NCBI GenBank assembly: GCA_031553615.1
Contig: JAVBLJ010000005.1
Coordinates: 62,001 to 126,000 of the forward strand
DNA length: 64,000 nucleotides
Direction: 5' to 3'
Origin: WQXF01 sp031553615
Lineage (GTDB): Bacteria; Bacillota; Clostridia; Christensenellales; Aristaeellaceae
The notes beneath the pieces were generated by a model. The model ran no database searches and was not told where the DNA came from. It saw only the letters and a program-made list of their open reading frames with translations. Positions 8,923 to 16,933 of the stretch are shown here, in pieces (position 1 is the stretch's first letter; every line of letters begins with the position of its first letter). The position numbers and the translations under genes are program-made.

Positions 8923-9487
8923 CGGATACATCGTATACCTCATGCGCATGATCGCCGAGCAAGGCGCGATTGCTTCGCTATACTGCGATGCCAATGATCC
9001 CGACAACTACCAGGGGGCGTTCATCGAGCAGGTGAACATGAAGCATGCGCTGATCGCGGCCATCACGCCCTGGGGGAAGCTGGACGGCTGGTGGGTGCGC
9101 CGCACCTCCGATATCCAGCAGGCGCTTTGCGGCGAGGAGCAGGAGCTGCGGCTCAATTTCCTGCTGCACTATCACCAGCAGCAGCACGTGCCACTGCTGC
9201 CCACCGAGCTGCCCGCTGAAACCGATTGGATGCAGGCCGTGCTCGAGCTGGCGATTCGCGAGCAGCGGCTGGTCAGCCTGTTTACAGCTACCGAGACCTT
9301 TACCTGCAGACCCTTGCAGGTGGACGACCTGCGCGTGACGGTGCGGGTGCTCGATCTATTCGGCCAGCCCGAGCCCGAGGACGAGAGCTTTGCGTTGCGC
9401 GAGATCGAAGCGCTTTCCATCGGCACCGAGGAGGAGCAAATGTACGGCATACTGAGCAATTATTTCCCGCAGGCCGGCCTACAATAA
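8915..9487 (+). CDS. Unknown protein with two similar LSm-like halves
   Basis: 190 residues, no family recognised with certainty. Two segments look related: about 18-70 (ASLYCDANDPDNYQGAFIEQV...) and about 105-160 (VSLFTATETFTCRPLQVDD...). Each follows the pattern short strand, G/R-containing strand, V-x-x strand, acidic turn, then a basic (R/RR) strand leading to an I/L end. This suggests a duplicated small beta-barrel (LSm-like); that reading is inference. The start overlaps the methyltransferase stop by 8 bases, and trmD begins 34 bases after its stop, so it is a mid-operon gene. Confidence 0.7.
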   Translation: MHNGYIVYLMRMIAEQGAIASLYCDANDPDNYQGAFIEQVNMKHALIAAITPWGKLDGWWVRRTSDIQQALCGEEQELRLNFLLHYHQQQHVPLLPTELPAETDWMQAVLELAIREQRLVSLFTATETFTCRPLQVDDLRVTVRVLDLFGQPEPEDESFALREIEALSIGTEEEQMYGILSNYFPQAGLQ

Positions 9488-9521
9488 TACCCGAGAACGC
9501 GCGAGCGCACACGGAGGATCC

Positions 9522-10289
9522 ATGCAAATTACGATACTGACCCTGTTTCCCGAAATGGTCGCGCCAGTTTTGGGCGCGAGTATCCTTGGCCGAGCGCAAC
9601 AGAATGGGCTGATATCGGTGCGTGCACTGGATATCCGCCCTTTTTCGGATCGAAAACACAAGAACACCGACGATGCGCCCTTCGGCGGCGGGGCGGGCAT
9701 GGTGATGACTGCGCAGCCCATTTGCGACGCAATGGCTTACGCTACCGCACACGAGGACGGTACGCCCTTCGCGGGGCGGCGCATCTACCTTTCGCCCCGG
9801 GGCGCGGTGCTTACCCAGCGTAAGGCCGAGGAGCTGGCGGCGCTGCCCGAGCTGGTGCTGCTCTGCGGGCACTACGAGGGGGTCGACCAGCGCGCTCTCG
9901 ACCTGTGCGTGGACGAGGAGCTTTCTATTGGCGATTACGTGCTGACCGGGGGCGAGCTGGCGGCCATGGTACTGGCGGATTGTGTGGCGCGGCTGCTGCC
10001 CGGCGTGCTGGGCTGCGAGGAATCGGCGCGCACCGAAAGCTTCTCCACCGCAACCGGCGGGCTGCTGGAATACCCGCACTACACGCGCCCCCGGGTGTTC
10101 CTGGGCTTGGAGGCGCCGGAGGTGCTGCTGGGGGGGAACCACGCGGAGATCGAGGCGTGGCGGTTTGCGCAGAGCTACCGGATCACGCGGGAGCGCCGCC
10201 CCGAACTGCTGGAGGGCCACGCGTGGACCAAGGCCGAGCGAAAGATCATCGACCGGCTGCAGGAGGAACTGCACGAAAAAAGCGAATAA
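9522..10289 (+). CDS. trmD: tRNA (guanine-37-N1)-methyltransferase
   Basis: Methylates G37 next to the anticodon using AdoMet, which prevents +1 frameshifting. 255 residues, typical length. The SPOUT trefoil-knot segment is clear: LSPRGAVLTQ, LLCGHYEGVDQR and SIGDYVLTGGELA. ATG preceded by GGAGG. In most Bacillota trmD follows rimM and precedes rplS; here it instead follows a DNA methyltransferase and an unknown gene. Confidence 0.97.
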   Translation: MQITILTLFPEMVAPVLGASILGRAQQNGLISVRALDIRPFSDRKHKNTDDAPFGGGAGMVMTAQPICDAMAYATAHEDGTPFAGRRIYLSPRGAVLTQRKAEELAALPELVLLCGHYEGVDQRALDLCVDEELSIGDYVLTGGELAAMVLADCVARLLPGVLGCEESARTESFSTATGGLLEYPHYTRPRVFLGLEAPEVLLGGNHAEIEAWRFAQSYRITRERRPELLEGHAWTKAERKIIDRLQEELHEKSE

Positions 10290-10323
10290 TCGAGAAATAT
10301 TTCACGAATATATGGATTTGCCC

Positions 10324-10352
10324 TTGCAATCAGGGTGGACAGGCTGTATGAT
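10324..10352 (+). promoter_or_regulatory. Sigma-A-type promoter upstream of guaB
   Basis: TTGCAA (10324-10329), 17-base spacer, TATGAT (10347-10352). The leader to guaB would be about 118 bases and holds only a short GCGC/GCGC hairpin near 10440. Confidence 0.65.
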
Positions 10353-10476
10353 ATTCAAAATATCCGAACGGCTCCGGTAAATCGGGGTTCGAGAGGACGG
10401 AATCGGGAGCGATTAGGGGCGAGTGAGACGAGGGTAGAGCGCTTTTCAGCGCGAGAAAGAGGAGGATGATGCTGGT

Positions 10477-11928
10477 ATGCTGCAGAAGGTAGTTCGGGAA
10501 GGGCTCACGTTTGACGATGTGCTGCTGGTGCCGCGCCGCAGCGAAGTACTGCCCAAGGATGTGGATTTGTCGACGCAGTTGACGTCGAAGATCCGGTTGA
10601 GCATTCCGCTGCTTTCATCTGCGATGGATACGGTCACCGATGCGCGCATGGCCATCGCCATGGCCCGCGAAGGCGGATTGGGCATCGTCCACAAGAACAT
10701 GACCATCGAGGAGCAGGCCAGCAACGTCGACAAGGTCAAGCGCTCCGAGCACGGCGTCATCACCGATCCTTTCTACCTCTCGCCCGATCACCTGGTGGCC
10801 GATGCGCAGGCCCTGATGTCCCGCTACCGCATCTCCGGCGTGCCCATCACGCGCGAAGGCAGGCTGGTGGGTATCCTCACCAACCGCGACCTCCGCTTTG
10901 AGACCGATGATTCGCGCAAAATCAGCGAGGTGATGACCAGCGAGCGGCTGGTTACCGCCCCGGTGGGCACCAGCTTGGCCGAAGCCAAAGCCATCCTCGC
11001 CAAGCACACGATCGAGAAGCTTCCGCTGGTCGACGACCAGTTCAATCTGCGCGGCTTGATCACCATCAAGGACATTCAGAAGGCCAGCAAATACCCCAAC
11101 AGCGCCAAGGACGCGGGCGGTCGCCTGCTCTGCGGCGCGGCGATCGGCGTTTCGAAGGACGCGGTCGAGCGCATCGAGGCGCTTCTGGCGGCCAAGGTCG
11201 ATGCGCTGGTTATCGATACCGCCCACGGGCATTCCGCCGGGGTGCTGCGTCAAGTGGAGGCCATTCGGGCGCGGTTCCCGGGCGTGCAGCTCATTGCCGG
11301 AAACGTAGCCACCGCCTCCGCCACCCGCGCGCTCATCGAGGCCGGGGTGGATTGCGTGAAGGTGGGCATCGGCCCTGGCTCCATCTGCACCACCCGCGTG
11401 GTGGCGGGCATCGGAGTGCCGCAGATTACCGCTATCGCCGATTGCGCGGAGGAGGCCGACAAGCACGGCTGCTCCATCATTGCCGACGGCGGCATCAAGT
11501 ATTCGGGCGATATCACCAAGGCTATCGCAGCCGGGGCGCATGCGGTGATGCTGGGCAGCCTGCTGGCTGGCACCGAGGAGGCCCCGGGCGAGCTGGAGCT
11601 GTACCAGGGTCGGCAATTCAAGGTGTACCGCGGCATGGGTTCGCTGGGCGCGATGGCAGCGGGCAGCAAGGATCGCTACTTCCAGGACGATGCGAAGAAG
11701 CTGGTGCCTGAGGGCGTGGAAGGCCGCGTAGCGTACAAGGGACCGCTTAGCGACACCGTGTATCAGCTGGTGGGCGGCCTGCGCGCGGGCATGGGCTACT
11801 GCGGCACGGGCAGCGTGGACGCGCTGCGCCGTGATGGCGAATTCATGCGGATCACCAGCGCGGGCCTCATCGAGAGCCACCCGCACGACATCCACATCAC
11901 CAAGGAATCGCCCAACTACACCCGATAA
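10477..11928 (+). CDS. guaB: Inosine-5'-monophosphate dehydrogenase
   Basis: NAD-dependent oxidation of IMP to XMP, the committed step to guanine nucleotides. 483 residues: TIM barrel interrupted by a pair of CBS domains (about 95-210), catalytic loop GPGSICTTR with the nucleophilic Cys near 305, and the flap region containing GMGS and RVAYKGP. ATG after AGGAGG with normal spacing. Monocistronic: promoter at 10324 and terminator at 11941. The next enzyme of the pathway (GMP synthase) is represented 2.6 kb downstream only by an atypical paralogue. Confidence 0.98.
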   Translation: MLQKVVREGLTFDDVLLVPRRSEVLPKDVDLSTQLTSKIRLSIPLLSSAMDTVTDARMAIAMAREGGLGIVHKNMTIEEQASNVDKVKRSEHGVITDPFYLSPDHLVADAQALMSRYRISGVPITREGRLVGILTNRDLRFETDDSRKISEVMTSERLVTAPVGTSLAEAKAILAKHTIEKLPLVDDQFNLRGLITIKDIQKASKYPNSAKDAGGRLLCGAAIGVSKDAVERIEALLAAKVDALVIDTAHGHSAGVLRQVEAIRARFPGVQLIAGNVATASATRALIEAGVDCVKVGIGPGSICTTRVVAGIGVPQITAIADCAEEADKHGCSIIADGGIKYSGDITKAIAAGAHAVMLGSLLAGTEEAPGELELYQGRQFKVYRGMGSLGAMAAGSKDRYFQDDAKKLVPEGVEGRVAYKGPLSDTVYQLVGGLRAGMGYCGTGSVDALRRDGEFMRITSAGLIESHPHDIHITKESPNYTR

Positions 11929-11940
11929 GCACAGACAAAG

Positions 11941-11982
11941 CGAGGGCCGCACAGCGATGTTCTGTACAGCCCTCGTTTTTTT
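11941..11982 (+). terminator. Intrinsic terminator after guaB
   Basis: CGAGGGC (11941-11947) pairs with GCCCTCG (11969-11975), with an inner ACAG/CTGT helix, followed by seven T. Confidence 0.88.
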
Positions 11983-12013
11983 GATACAAATATTTTTGAT
12001 GCAAATATAGCGG

Positions 12014-12538
12014 TCAGGCGCGCTCGAGCAGCGCGTGTGTCGCATCCATCAGCGCGATCATGTCGTCGCCGTTGTTGCCATTGCCAACGATGGTTTGGCG
12101 GAAGGCGGGGTAATCGACGAGGCGCACCGCATCGACCTCCTCGCGTTGCAGGATTAGCTGCCGCTCGGAAAAGGCGGCAGTCACACCCCACATCTCAACG
12201 AAGCAAAAGCCTTGGTGTTCCAGCCTGCCGCCGAACACCAGCGAAGCCGGATCGAGCGCCAGCCCCAGCTCCTCCTGCGCCTCCCGCACCGCGCCTTCGC
12301 GACCGGTCTCGCCGCTGCGCACGCCGCCGCCCGTGAAATCCCACTGGCCGGGGAAGTATTTCTTCGCCATGGAGCGCTTTTGCAGCAGATAGCGCCCCTG
12401 CGCATCGCGAAGGAGCAGGATGGTGTGCAGAAAGTATTCGCCGGGCTGCAACCGTTCGTTCATGGCGACGGTTCGCCCGGTCGGCTCGCCGGACGAGGCG
12501 TAGATATCGCGCATTTCGGGCTCGCGCATTTCTGGCAT
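12014..12538 (-). CDS. NUDIX hydrolase
   Basis: 174 residues. A full Nudix box GX5EX7REUXEEXGU is present (GGVRSGETGREG... ending REAQEELGL), with the glutamates that bind Mg. Hydrolyses a nucleoside diphosphate linked to some other moiety; the upstream segment LLLRDAQGRYLLQKRS is like the IDI/YfcD-type subgroup, but the substrate cannot be assigned. ATG at 12538 is backed by GGAGGA seven bases upstream. It converges on guaB across the terminator. Confidence 0.9.
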   Translation of the reverse strand: MPEMREPEMRDIYASSGEPTGRTVAMNERLQPGEYFLHTILLLRDAQGRYLLQKRSMAKKYFPGQWDFTGGGVRSGETGREGAVREAQEELGLALDPASLVFGGRLEHQGFCFVEMWGVTAAFSERQLILQREEVDAVRLVDYPAFRQTIVGNGNNGDDMIALMDATHALLERA

Positions 12539-12580
12539 AAGGGTTCCTCCTGCGGTGATGGATGCATTGTGTGCCGCCTT

Positions 12581-12610
12581 ATTTTAGCACAACGGCGTGC
12601 CCTTGTGAAA
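12581..12610 (-). promoter_or_regulatory. Probable promoter for the NUDIX gene
   Basis: Minus strand TTTCAC (12610-12605), 18-base spacer, TAAAAT (12586-12581). The start codon lies 43 bases downstream. Confidence 0.5.
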
Positions 12611-12685
12611 GGCGCGAAAGAGTGCGGTTTTGGGCATCGCTATGCGCCTTTTGGAGGTTCGCCAGCATGATTGGGTGGTTTTCTA

Positions 12686-12714
12686 TTTACGGGCGCCGAT
12701 GCAATTGATATAGT
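12686..12714 (+). promoter_or_regulatory. Probable promoter for the flotillin gene
   Basis: TTTACG (12686-12691), 17-base spacer, TATAGT (12709-12714). The -35 is weak (4 of 6 matches). Confidence 0.5.
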
Positions 12715-12765
12715 AGACTTCGCCGGGCAAGACGCCGGCACTAAAAAACGAAGGAGTGAACGATT

Positions 12766-14262
12766 ATGTCTTACGGACTCATACTGGGAGGCGGCATTGC
12801 CGCTGCGCTGATTTTGCTGGTCCTGATCGCCGGTTACGTGAAGGCTCCCCCGGACACCGCATTCATCATTTCGGGTTTGCGCAGACGTTTGGTGATCGGC
12901 AAGGCCGCCATCCGCATCCCCTTCCTCGAACGCTTGGATAGGCTGAGCCTCAAGCTGATCTCGGTGGACGTGAAAACGGGTTCGTTCGTGCCCACGGCGG
13001 AATTCATCAACATCACGGTCGATGCCGCTGTCAAGCTGAAGATCGGTACCGATCCCAAAATGCTCACCGATGCCGCCGAAAACTTCCTGAACCGCAACGA
13101 CGATTACATCACCACCATGGTGCAGGACGTGCTGGAAGGCAACATGCGCGAGATCATCGGCCAGATGCGGCTGGAAGAGATGGTGACCAACCGCAAAACC
13201 TTCGCCGAAAAGGTGCAGGAGAACGCCGTGCCCGACATCAACCGCATGGTCTTGGAGATCATCAGCTTCAACGTGCAGAGCTTCTCCGACCAGAACGGGG
13301 TCATCAACGACCTGGGTATCGACAACATCAGCCAAATCAAGAAAAAGGCGGCCATCGCCAAGGCCGAGGCCGAGAAGGAAATCGCAAAGGCCCAGGCCCA
13401 GGCCAGCAAGGAAGCCAACGATGCGCGCATCGAGGCTGAGACGCAGATCGCCATGAAGAACAACGATCTGCGCATCAAGGAGGCCGAGCTTAAGAGCCTG
13501 GCAGACCTCAAGCAGGCCGAAGCCGACGCTTCCTATAGCATTCAGGAGCAGGAGCAGCGCAAGACCATCGAGATCAAGAACGCTGACGCCAACATCGCCA
13601 AGCAGGAGCGCGAGGCGGTGCTCAAGGCCAAGGAGGTCGAGGTCACCGAGCGCACGCTGGAGGCCACCGTTAAAAAGAAGGCGGAGGCCGACCTGTACGA
13701 GCGCCAGAAAAAGGCGGAGGCCGAGCTGTTTGAGCGCCAAAAGCAGGCCGAGGCCGAGCTGGTGGAGGCGCAGCGCCAGGCCGAAGCGCAGAAGGTGACG
13801 GCCGAGGCCGAGCGCTTTGCCAAGGAGCAGGAGGCGGAGGCCGCTCGCTTTGCGAAGGAGCAGGAGGCCGAGGGTGTGCGTAAGCTGGGTTTGGCCGAAG
13901 CCGATGCGATCCGCGCCAAGGCGGTGGCCGAGGCCGAGGGTATCGACAAAAAGGCCGAGGCCATGCGCAAGTACGGCGAGGCGGCGGTGCTGGAGATGTA
14001 CTTCGCCGCGCTGCCCGAAATCGCCCGCAACGTGGCCGAGCCGCTCTCCAAGGTCGACAAGATCACCATGTACGGCGAGGGCAATAGCGCCAAGCTGGTG
14101 CGCGACATCATCCAATCGACCAACCAGGTTTCCGAGGGATTCACCGAGGGATTGGGCATCGATCTGAAGGCGCTGCTGGCCGGATTCATGGGTGGTCGCC
14201 TGGGCTCCCCGCAGCCGACCGCGGCAATCATCCCCGCGCCGAAGCCGGAGCAGGACGCATAA
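12766..14262 (+). CDS. Flotillin-like SPFH/band-7 membrane scaffold protein
   Basis: 498 residues, similar in layout to Bacillus FloT (YuaG). An N-terminal hydrophobic hairpin or anchor (about 5-25) is followed by an SPFH domain (about 28-190) and a long Ala/Glu/Lys-rich coiled coil (about 195-400) with repeated EAE-LFERQK and AERFAKEQEAE units. A short Gly/Pro-rich tail ends the protein. Flotillins form large oligomers at membrane microdomains. Bacterial flotillins are often next to an NfeD gene; none is adjacent here, and the gene has its own promoter and terminator. The EA-rich repeats may blur alignments. Confidence 0.93.
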   Translation: MSYGLILGGGIAAALILLVLIAGYVKAPPDTAFIISGLRRRLVIGKAAIRIPFLERLDRLSLKLISVDVKTGSFVPTAEFINITVDAAVKLKIGTDPKMLTDAAENFLNRNDDYITTMVQDVLEGNMREIIGQMRLEEMVTNRKTFAEKVQENAVPDINRMVLEIISFNVQSFSDQNGVINDLGIDNISQIKKKAAIAKAEAEKEIAKAQAQASKEANDARIEAETQIAMKNNDLRIKEAELKSLADLKQAEADASYSIQEQEQRKTIEIKNADANIAKQEREAVLKAKEVEVTERTLEATVKKKAEADLYERQKKAEAELFERQKQAEAELVEAQRQAEAQKVTAEAERFAKEQEAEAARFAKEQEAEGVRKLGLAEADAIRAKAVAEAEGIDKKAEAMRKYGEAAVLEMYFAALPEIARNVAEPLSKVDKITMYGEGNSAKLVRDIIQSTNQVSEGFTEGLGIDLKALLAGFMGGRLGSPQPTAAIIPAPKPEQDA

Positions 14263-14316
14263 CACGCTGACCCGGTTGCGCAAAAACCGAATATTCAAAC
14301 GGATATTTATAGGAAG

Positions 14317-14352
14317 CAAGCTGGTGATTTCGCATTTCCAGCTTGTGTTTCT
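14317..14352 (+). terminator. Intrinsic terminator after the flotillin gene
   Basis: CAAGCTGG (14317-14324) pairs with CCAGCTTG (14338-14345), followed by TGTTTCTTT. The T-tract is interrupted. Confidence 0.7.
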
Positions 14353-14372
14353 TTGCATTCCGGGCCCAAATG

Positions 14373-14440
14373 TGATATGCTAACCATATCATGCGAAGTT
14401 CACAGTGTGGACACAGGATCGCCACAAACCACCGGTTTGT
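14373..14440 (+). promoter_or_regulatory. Two perfect inverted repeats upstream of the GMP-synthase-like gene
   Basis: TGATATG (14373-14379) and CATATCA (14385-14391) form a 7+5+7 palindrome of operator type. ACAAACC (14424-14430) and GGTTTGT (14434-14440) form a tight 7-bp hairpin. No convincing promoter hexamers were found in the rest of the 304-base gap (14263-14566); the last 120 bases show nothing I can name except a GAGGAG Shine-Dalgarno. Confidence 0.4.
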
Positions 14441-14566
14441 TGCAAAAGGATAGCGGTGGCATATTGTCGGCATACTATACAGGATTAGCAGATTGCACAT
14501 GCTTTCCTTGGTTGCAGGTGCGGCCTGCGGCCATGCGACCCTGTTGAGGAGCGAGGAGATACAGCG

Positions 14567-16039
14567 ATGCGGGACATGATACTGGTGCTCAGCTACGATG
14601 CCGACTTTGGCAACAATGTGGCGCGGAGACTGCGCAGCGAGCACGTATACTGCAAGCTTGTGCCCAAGGATATTTCGCTGGAGCAGGTGCAGCGGGAGAA
14701 TCCGGCGGGCTTGATACTCGCGGGGGGCGTGGGCGGACGCGGCGGGCACGGGCACGATGCGGAAGCGCTGGCTTCGCGGTTGTTGGAGACCGATATCCCC
14801 GTGCTGGCCTTGGGCAGCGCGGCGCGCACGCTTTGCGAAGCGGTAGGGGGCCAAAGGACTGAGGACGTTATTGAAAAATGCGCCGTTTCCGTTACCTATC
14901 ACGAGGATCGGCTGTTCAGCGGCGTGGAGACGGGGGAGCGTTGGCTGGAGCACGCGCACAACCTGGTGCTTCCAGAGGGATACAAGGCCATTGCGGAGAC
15001 GGAAAATACCGTGGTTGGTTTTGCGCACGTGGAAAAACCGCTCTATGGTCTGCAATTTCAAGTAGAGAAGAACGACCCGGACGGCATGGCGATACTGCTC
15101 AATTTTGTGCACAGCGTTTGCAATTGCACCGCCTGGTGGGAAGAAAGCGCCTTCGCGGAGCGCGCCAAGGAAGAATTGCAGCGCACCATCGGCGAAGGTC
15201 GGGCGATCTGCGCGGTCAGCGGCGGGCTGGATTCTACGGTGTGCGCGTTGCTGGCGCACAAGGCCGTGAGGGAAAAATTGCACTGTGCGCTGATCGACAC
15301 CGGATTGCTGCGCCAGGGCGAGGCCGAGTGGGTCATCGCGCAGCTTGCGGAGCTTTCGTTGGAGGTGCGGCGCGTCGATGCCCAGGAGCGCGTGGAGAAG
15401 GCGCTGGCCGGGGTGACGGACAAAGGGCGGAAGAGCGAGATCGTGCAGCGCGTGATCGACGAGGAGTTGGCAGCCGAAGCCGACCGGATCGGCGGAGTGA
15501 CTGTGCTGCTGCGGGGCACCAACTATAGCGACGTGCTCCAGGGCACGCCCGATTCGCAGGGCGAAGGTGCCGCCGATGCGCACAAGGATGGGCGCGCGGT
15601 CATCGAACCGTTGCGCGAACTTTTCCGCGACGAGGTGTATCGCGTGGGCGAGCTGCTGGGGTTGCCGACACAGATGCTGTGCCGCCAGCCCTTCCCGGAC
15701 GCGGGTCTGGCGATGCGCATATTTGGCGAGGCGACAACGGAGCGGCTGGCGACCGTGCGAGCGGCCGACGCCATTCTGGAGCACGAGATCGAGCAGGCGG
15801 GTCTGGCCCGCAAGCTTTGGAAATACTACGTGCTGTTGGCCCAGATGCCCGAGGGGGAGACTGCCGGGCAGGTGATGCTCCTGCGAGCGGTACAGCGCAG
15901 CGATTCGACCGCCACTCCCGCGCGCCTGCCGTACGATCTGATGGAGCGTGTGGTGGAGTGCATCCAGCGCGAGCTACCGGGAATCGCCCGGGTGGTGTAC
16001 GATGTGACCTCATCGGTGCATGCGCACAAGGAGCTGTAG
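14567..16039 (+). CDS. GMP synthase-like protein with degenerate glutaminase domain
   Basis: 490 residues with the GMP synthase layout: class I amidotransferase domain (1-190), ATP pyrophosphatase domain with an intact P-loop SGGLDS (219-224), and C-terminal dimer domain. The family motif GICYG around the nucleophilic Cys aligns with ALGSA (81-85), so Cys is replaced, probably by G83. The catalytic HPE triplet aligns with QVE (165-167), leaving only Glu. The HHNVGG region reads DAHKDG (337-342), and the KPPATIEWE end is replaced by SVHAHKEL. It may use free ammonia or another donor, or act on another substrate. ATG with GAGGAG upstream. It is not an interrupted gene. Calling it the cell's guaA would be unsafe. 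Confidence 0.85.
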   Translation: MRDMILVLSYDADFGNNVARRLRSEHVYCKLVPKDISLEQVQRENPAGLILAGGVGGRGGHGHDAEALASRLLETDIPVLALGSAARTLCEAVGGQRTEDVIEKCAVSVTYHEDRLFSGVETGERWLEHAHNLVLPEGYKAIAETENTVVGFAHVEKPLYGLQFQVEKNDPDGMAILLNFVHSVCNCTAWWEESAFAERAKEELQRTIGEGRAICAVSGGLDSTVCALLAHKAVREKLHCALIDTGLLRQGEAEWVIAQLAELSLEVRRVDAQERVEKALAGVTDKGRKSEIVQRVIDEELAAEADRIGGVTVLLRGTNYSDVLQGTPDSQGEGAADAHKDGRAVIEPLRELFRDEVYRVGELLGLPTQMLCRQPFPDAGLAMRIFGEATTERLATVRAADAILEHEIEQAGLARKLWKYYVLLAQMPEGETAGQVMLLRAVQRSDSTATPARLPYDLMERVVECIQRELPGIARVVYDVTSSVHAHKEL

Positions 16040-16085
16040 TTTCGCGCAAGGATTCGCTTGCGCGCCAGAGCCTGATTTTTGCAGG

Positions 16086-16108
16086 AGAGGCGGAAACGCC
16101 TCTTTTTT
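16086..16108 (+). terminator. Intrinsic terminator after the GMP-synthase-like gene
   Basis: AGAGGCG (16086-16092), GAAA loop, CGCCTCT (16097-16103), followed by T5. It insulates this gene from the ribosomal cluster. Confidence 0.92.
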
Positions 16109-16117
16109 GTCGGCATG

Positions 16118-16165
16118 TTTCAAAATCGACCTATTTCAAAGTCAATCTATTTTAAAATCGACCTA
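16118..16165 (+). repeat. Three tandem 16-bp repeats upstream of the S10 promoter
   Basis: Units at 16118-16133, 16134-16149 and 16150-16165, exact 16-base period. Unit 1 is TTTCAAAATCGACCTA; units 2 and 3 differ from it at two or three and one position. They lie about 140 bases upstream of the rpsJ promoter. Confidence 0.85.
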
Positions 16166-16305
16166 TAAATGGCGAATAAAGGAGAAAAAGGGGGAGAATG
16201 GGCGAGAAGTAGCACATTTTGCGCCTGGAGGACACACCCGGCGCAAGGTGCATGCAATGGGCAAAAAAATCCTTGTTTACAAGGCCAAAAAAGCGAAAAA
16301 AGTGC

Positions 16306-16335
16306 TTGCAATTGCAGGGGGCATTGTAGTACAAT
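16306..16335 (+). promoter_or_regulatory. Probable promoter of the S10-spc-alpha cluster
   Basis: TTGCAA (16306-16311), 18-base spacer, TACAAT (16330-16335). A second TTGCA overlaps the spacer. It predicts a leader of about 270 bases before rpsJ. Confidence 0.65.
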
Positions 16336-16341
16336 GTTAAA

Positions 16342-16600
16342 GCTGTCGCAAAAAGGCATAGCTATGCCTATGCCTGCGCAGTAAAGAAGGCTCGCAGCGA
16401 GCCTGGTGCAAGGGCGTTGCCCGCTGCGCCGGGGCCGAAAGGCGGCTGCAAGGGATGAAACCGCAGATTGCCACCGATGGTCGGCGGGGAACTGCGGCGG
16501 ACCAGTCCGACAATCGGGCGACGGGCACAGGCACCTTCGTGAAAATTCCCTTTTAATTGCTTGGGGACACACACGGCTGGGTGTACTGTGCACAACAAGG
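16342..16600 (+). promoter_or_regulatory. Long structured 5' leader of the ribosomal protein cluster
   Basis: No gene fits here. Stems seen: palindrome GGCATAGCTATGCC (16355-16368); AGGCTCG/CGAGCCT (16388-16394, 16398-16404); GGGC/GCCC (16412-16422); GCC-GAAA-GGC near 16434; CCGCAG/CTGCGG (16461-16466, 16492-16497). Autoregulation by a ribosomal protein is plausible, but no known leader class is recognised. The stretch 16166-16305, upstream of the promoter, shows only an A-rich tract. Confidence 0.5.
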
Positions 16601-16610
16601 AGGATGCATC

Positions 16611-16919
16611 ATGGCTGAACAGAAAATCCGGATCAAGCTCAAGGCGTACGAGCACAACCTCATCGACCAATCGGCTGAGCGCATTGTCGAAACCGCCAAG
16701 CGCACCGGCGCAAAGGTATCGGGCCCGATCCCGCTGCCGACCGAGAAGGAAATCGTCACCATTCTGCGCTCGCCCCATAAGTACAAGGAGTCCCGGGAGC
16801 AGTTTGAGCAGCGCACCCACAAGCGCCTCATCGACATCCACAACCCCACCCCCCGCACCGTGGACGCTATGATGAAGCTCGATCTGCCCGCCGGTGTCGA
16901 AATCGAAATCAAACTGTGA
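16611..16919 (+). CDS. rpsJ: 30S ribosomal protein S10
   Basis: 102 residues, full length. Sequence KIRIKLKAYEHNLIDQSA at the N-terminus and RTHKRLIDIHNPTP at the tRNA-side loop are hallmark S10. ATG at 16611 with AAGGAGG at 16597-16603; longer in-frame readings through the Shine-Dalgarno are rejected. First gene of the cluster. S10 (NusE) also works with NusB in transcription antitermination. Confidence 0.98.
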   Translation: MAEQKIRIKLKAYEHNLIDQSAERIVETAKRTGAKVSGPIPLPTEKEIVTILRSPHKYKESREQFEQRTHKRLIDIHNPTPRTVDAMMKLDLPAGVEIEIKL

Positions 16920-16933
16920 CGGAGGTGTTCAAG

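Noticed and set aside
12640..14358. 572-codon minus-strand frame opposite the flotillin
   Set aside because: Leu/Gly/His-rich shadow of the flotillin EA repeats.
14567..16039. GMP synthase change caused by a frameshift or sequencing error
   Set aside because: The frame is unbroken and conserved residues continue on both sides of every altered motif; the changes are spread over three domains.
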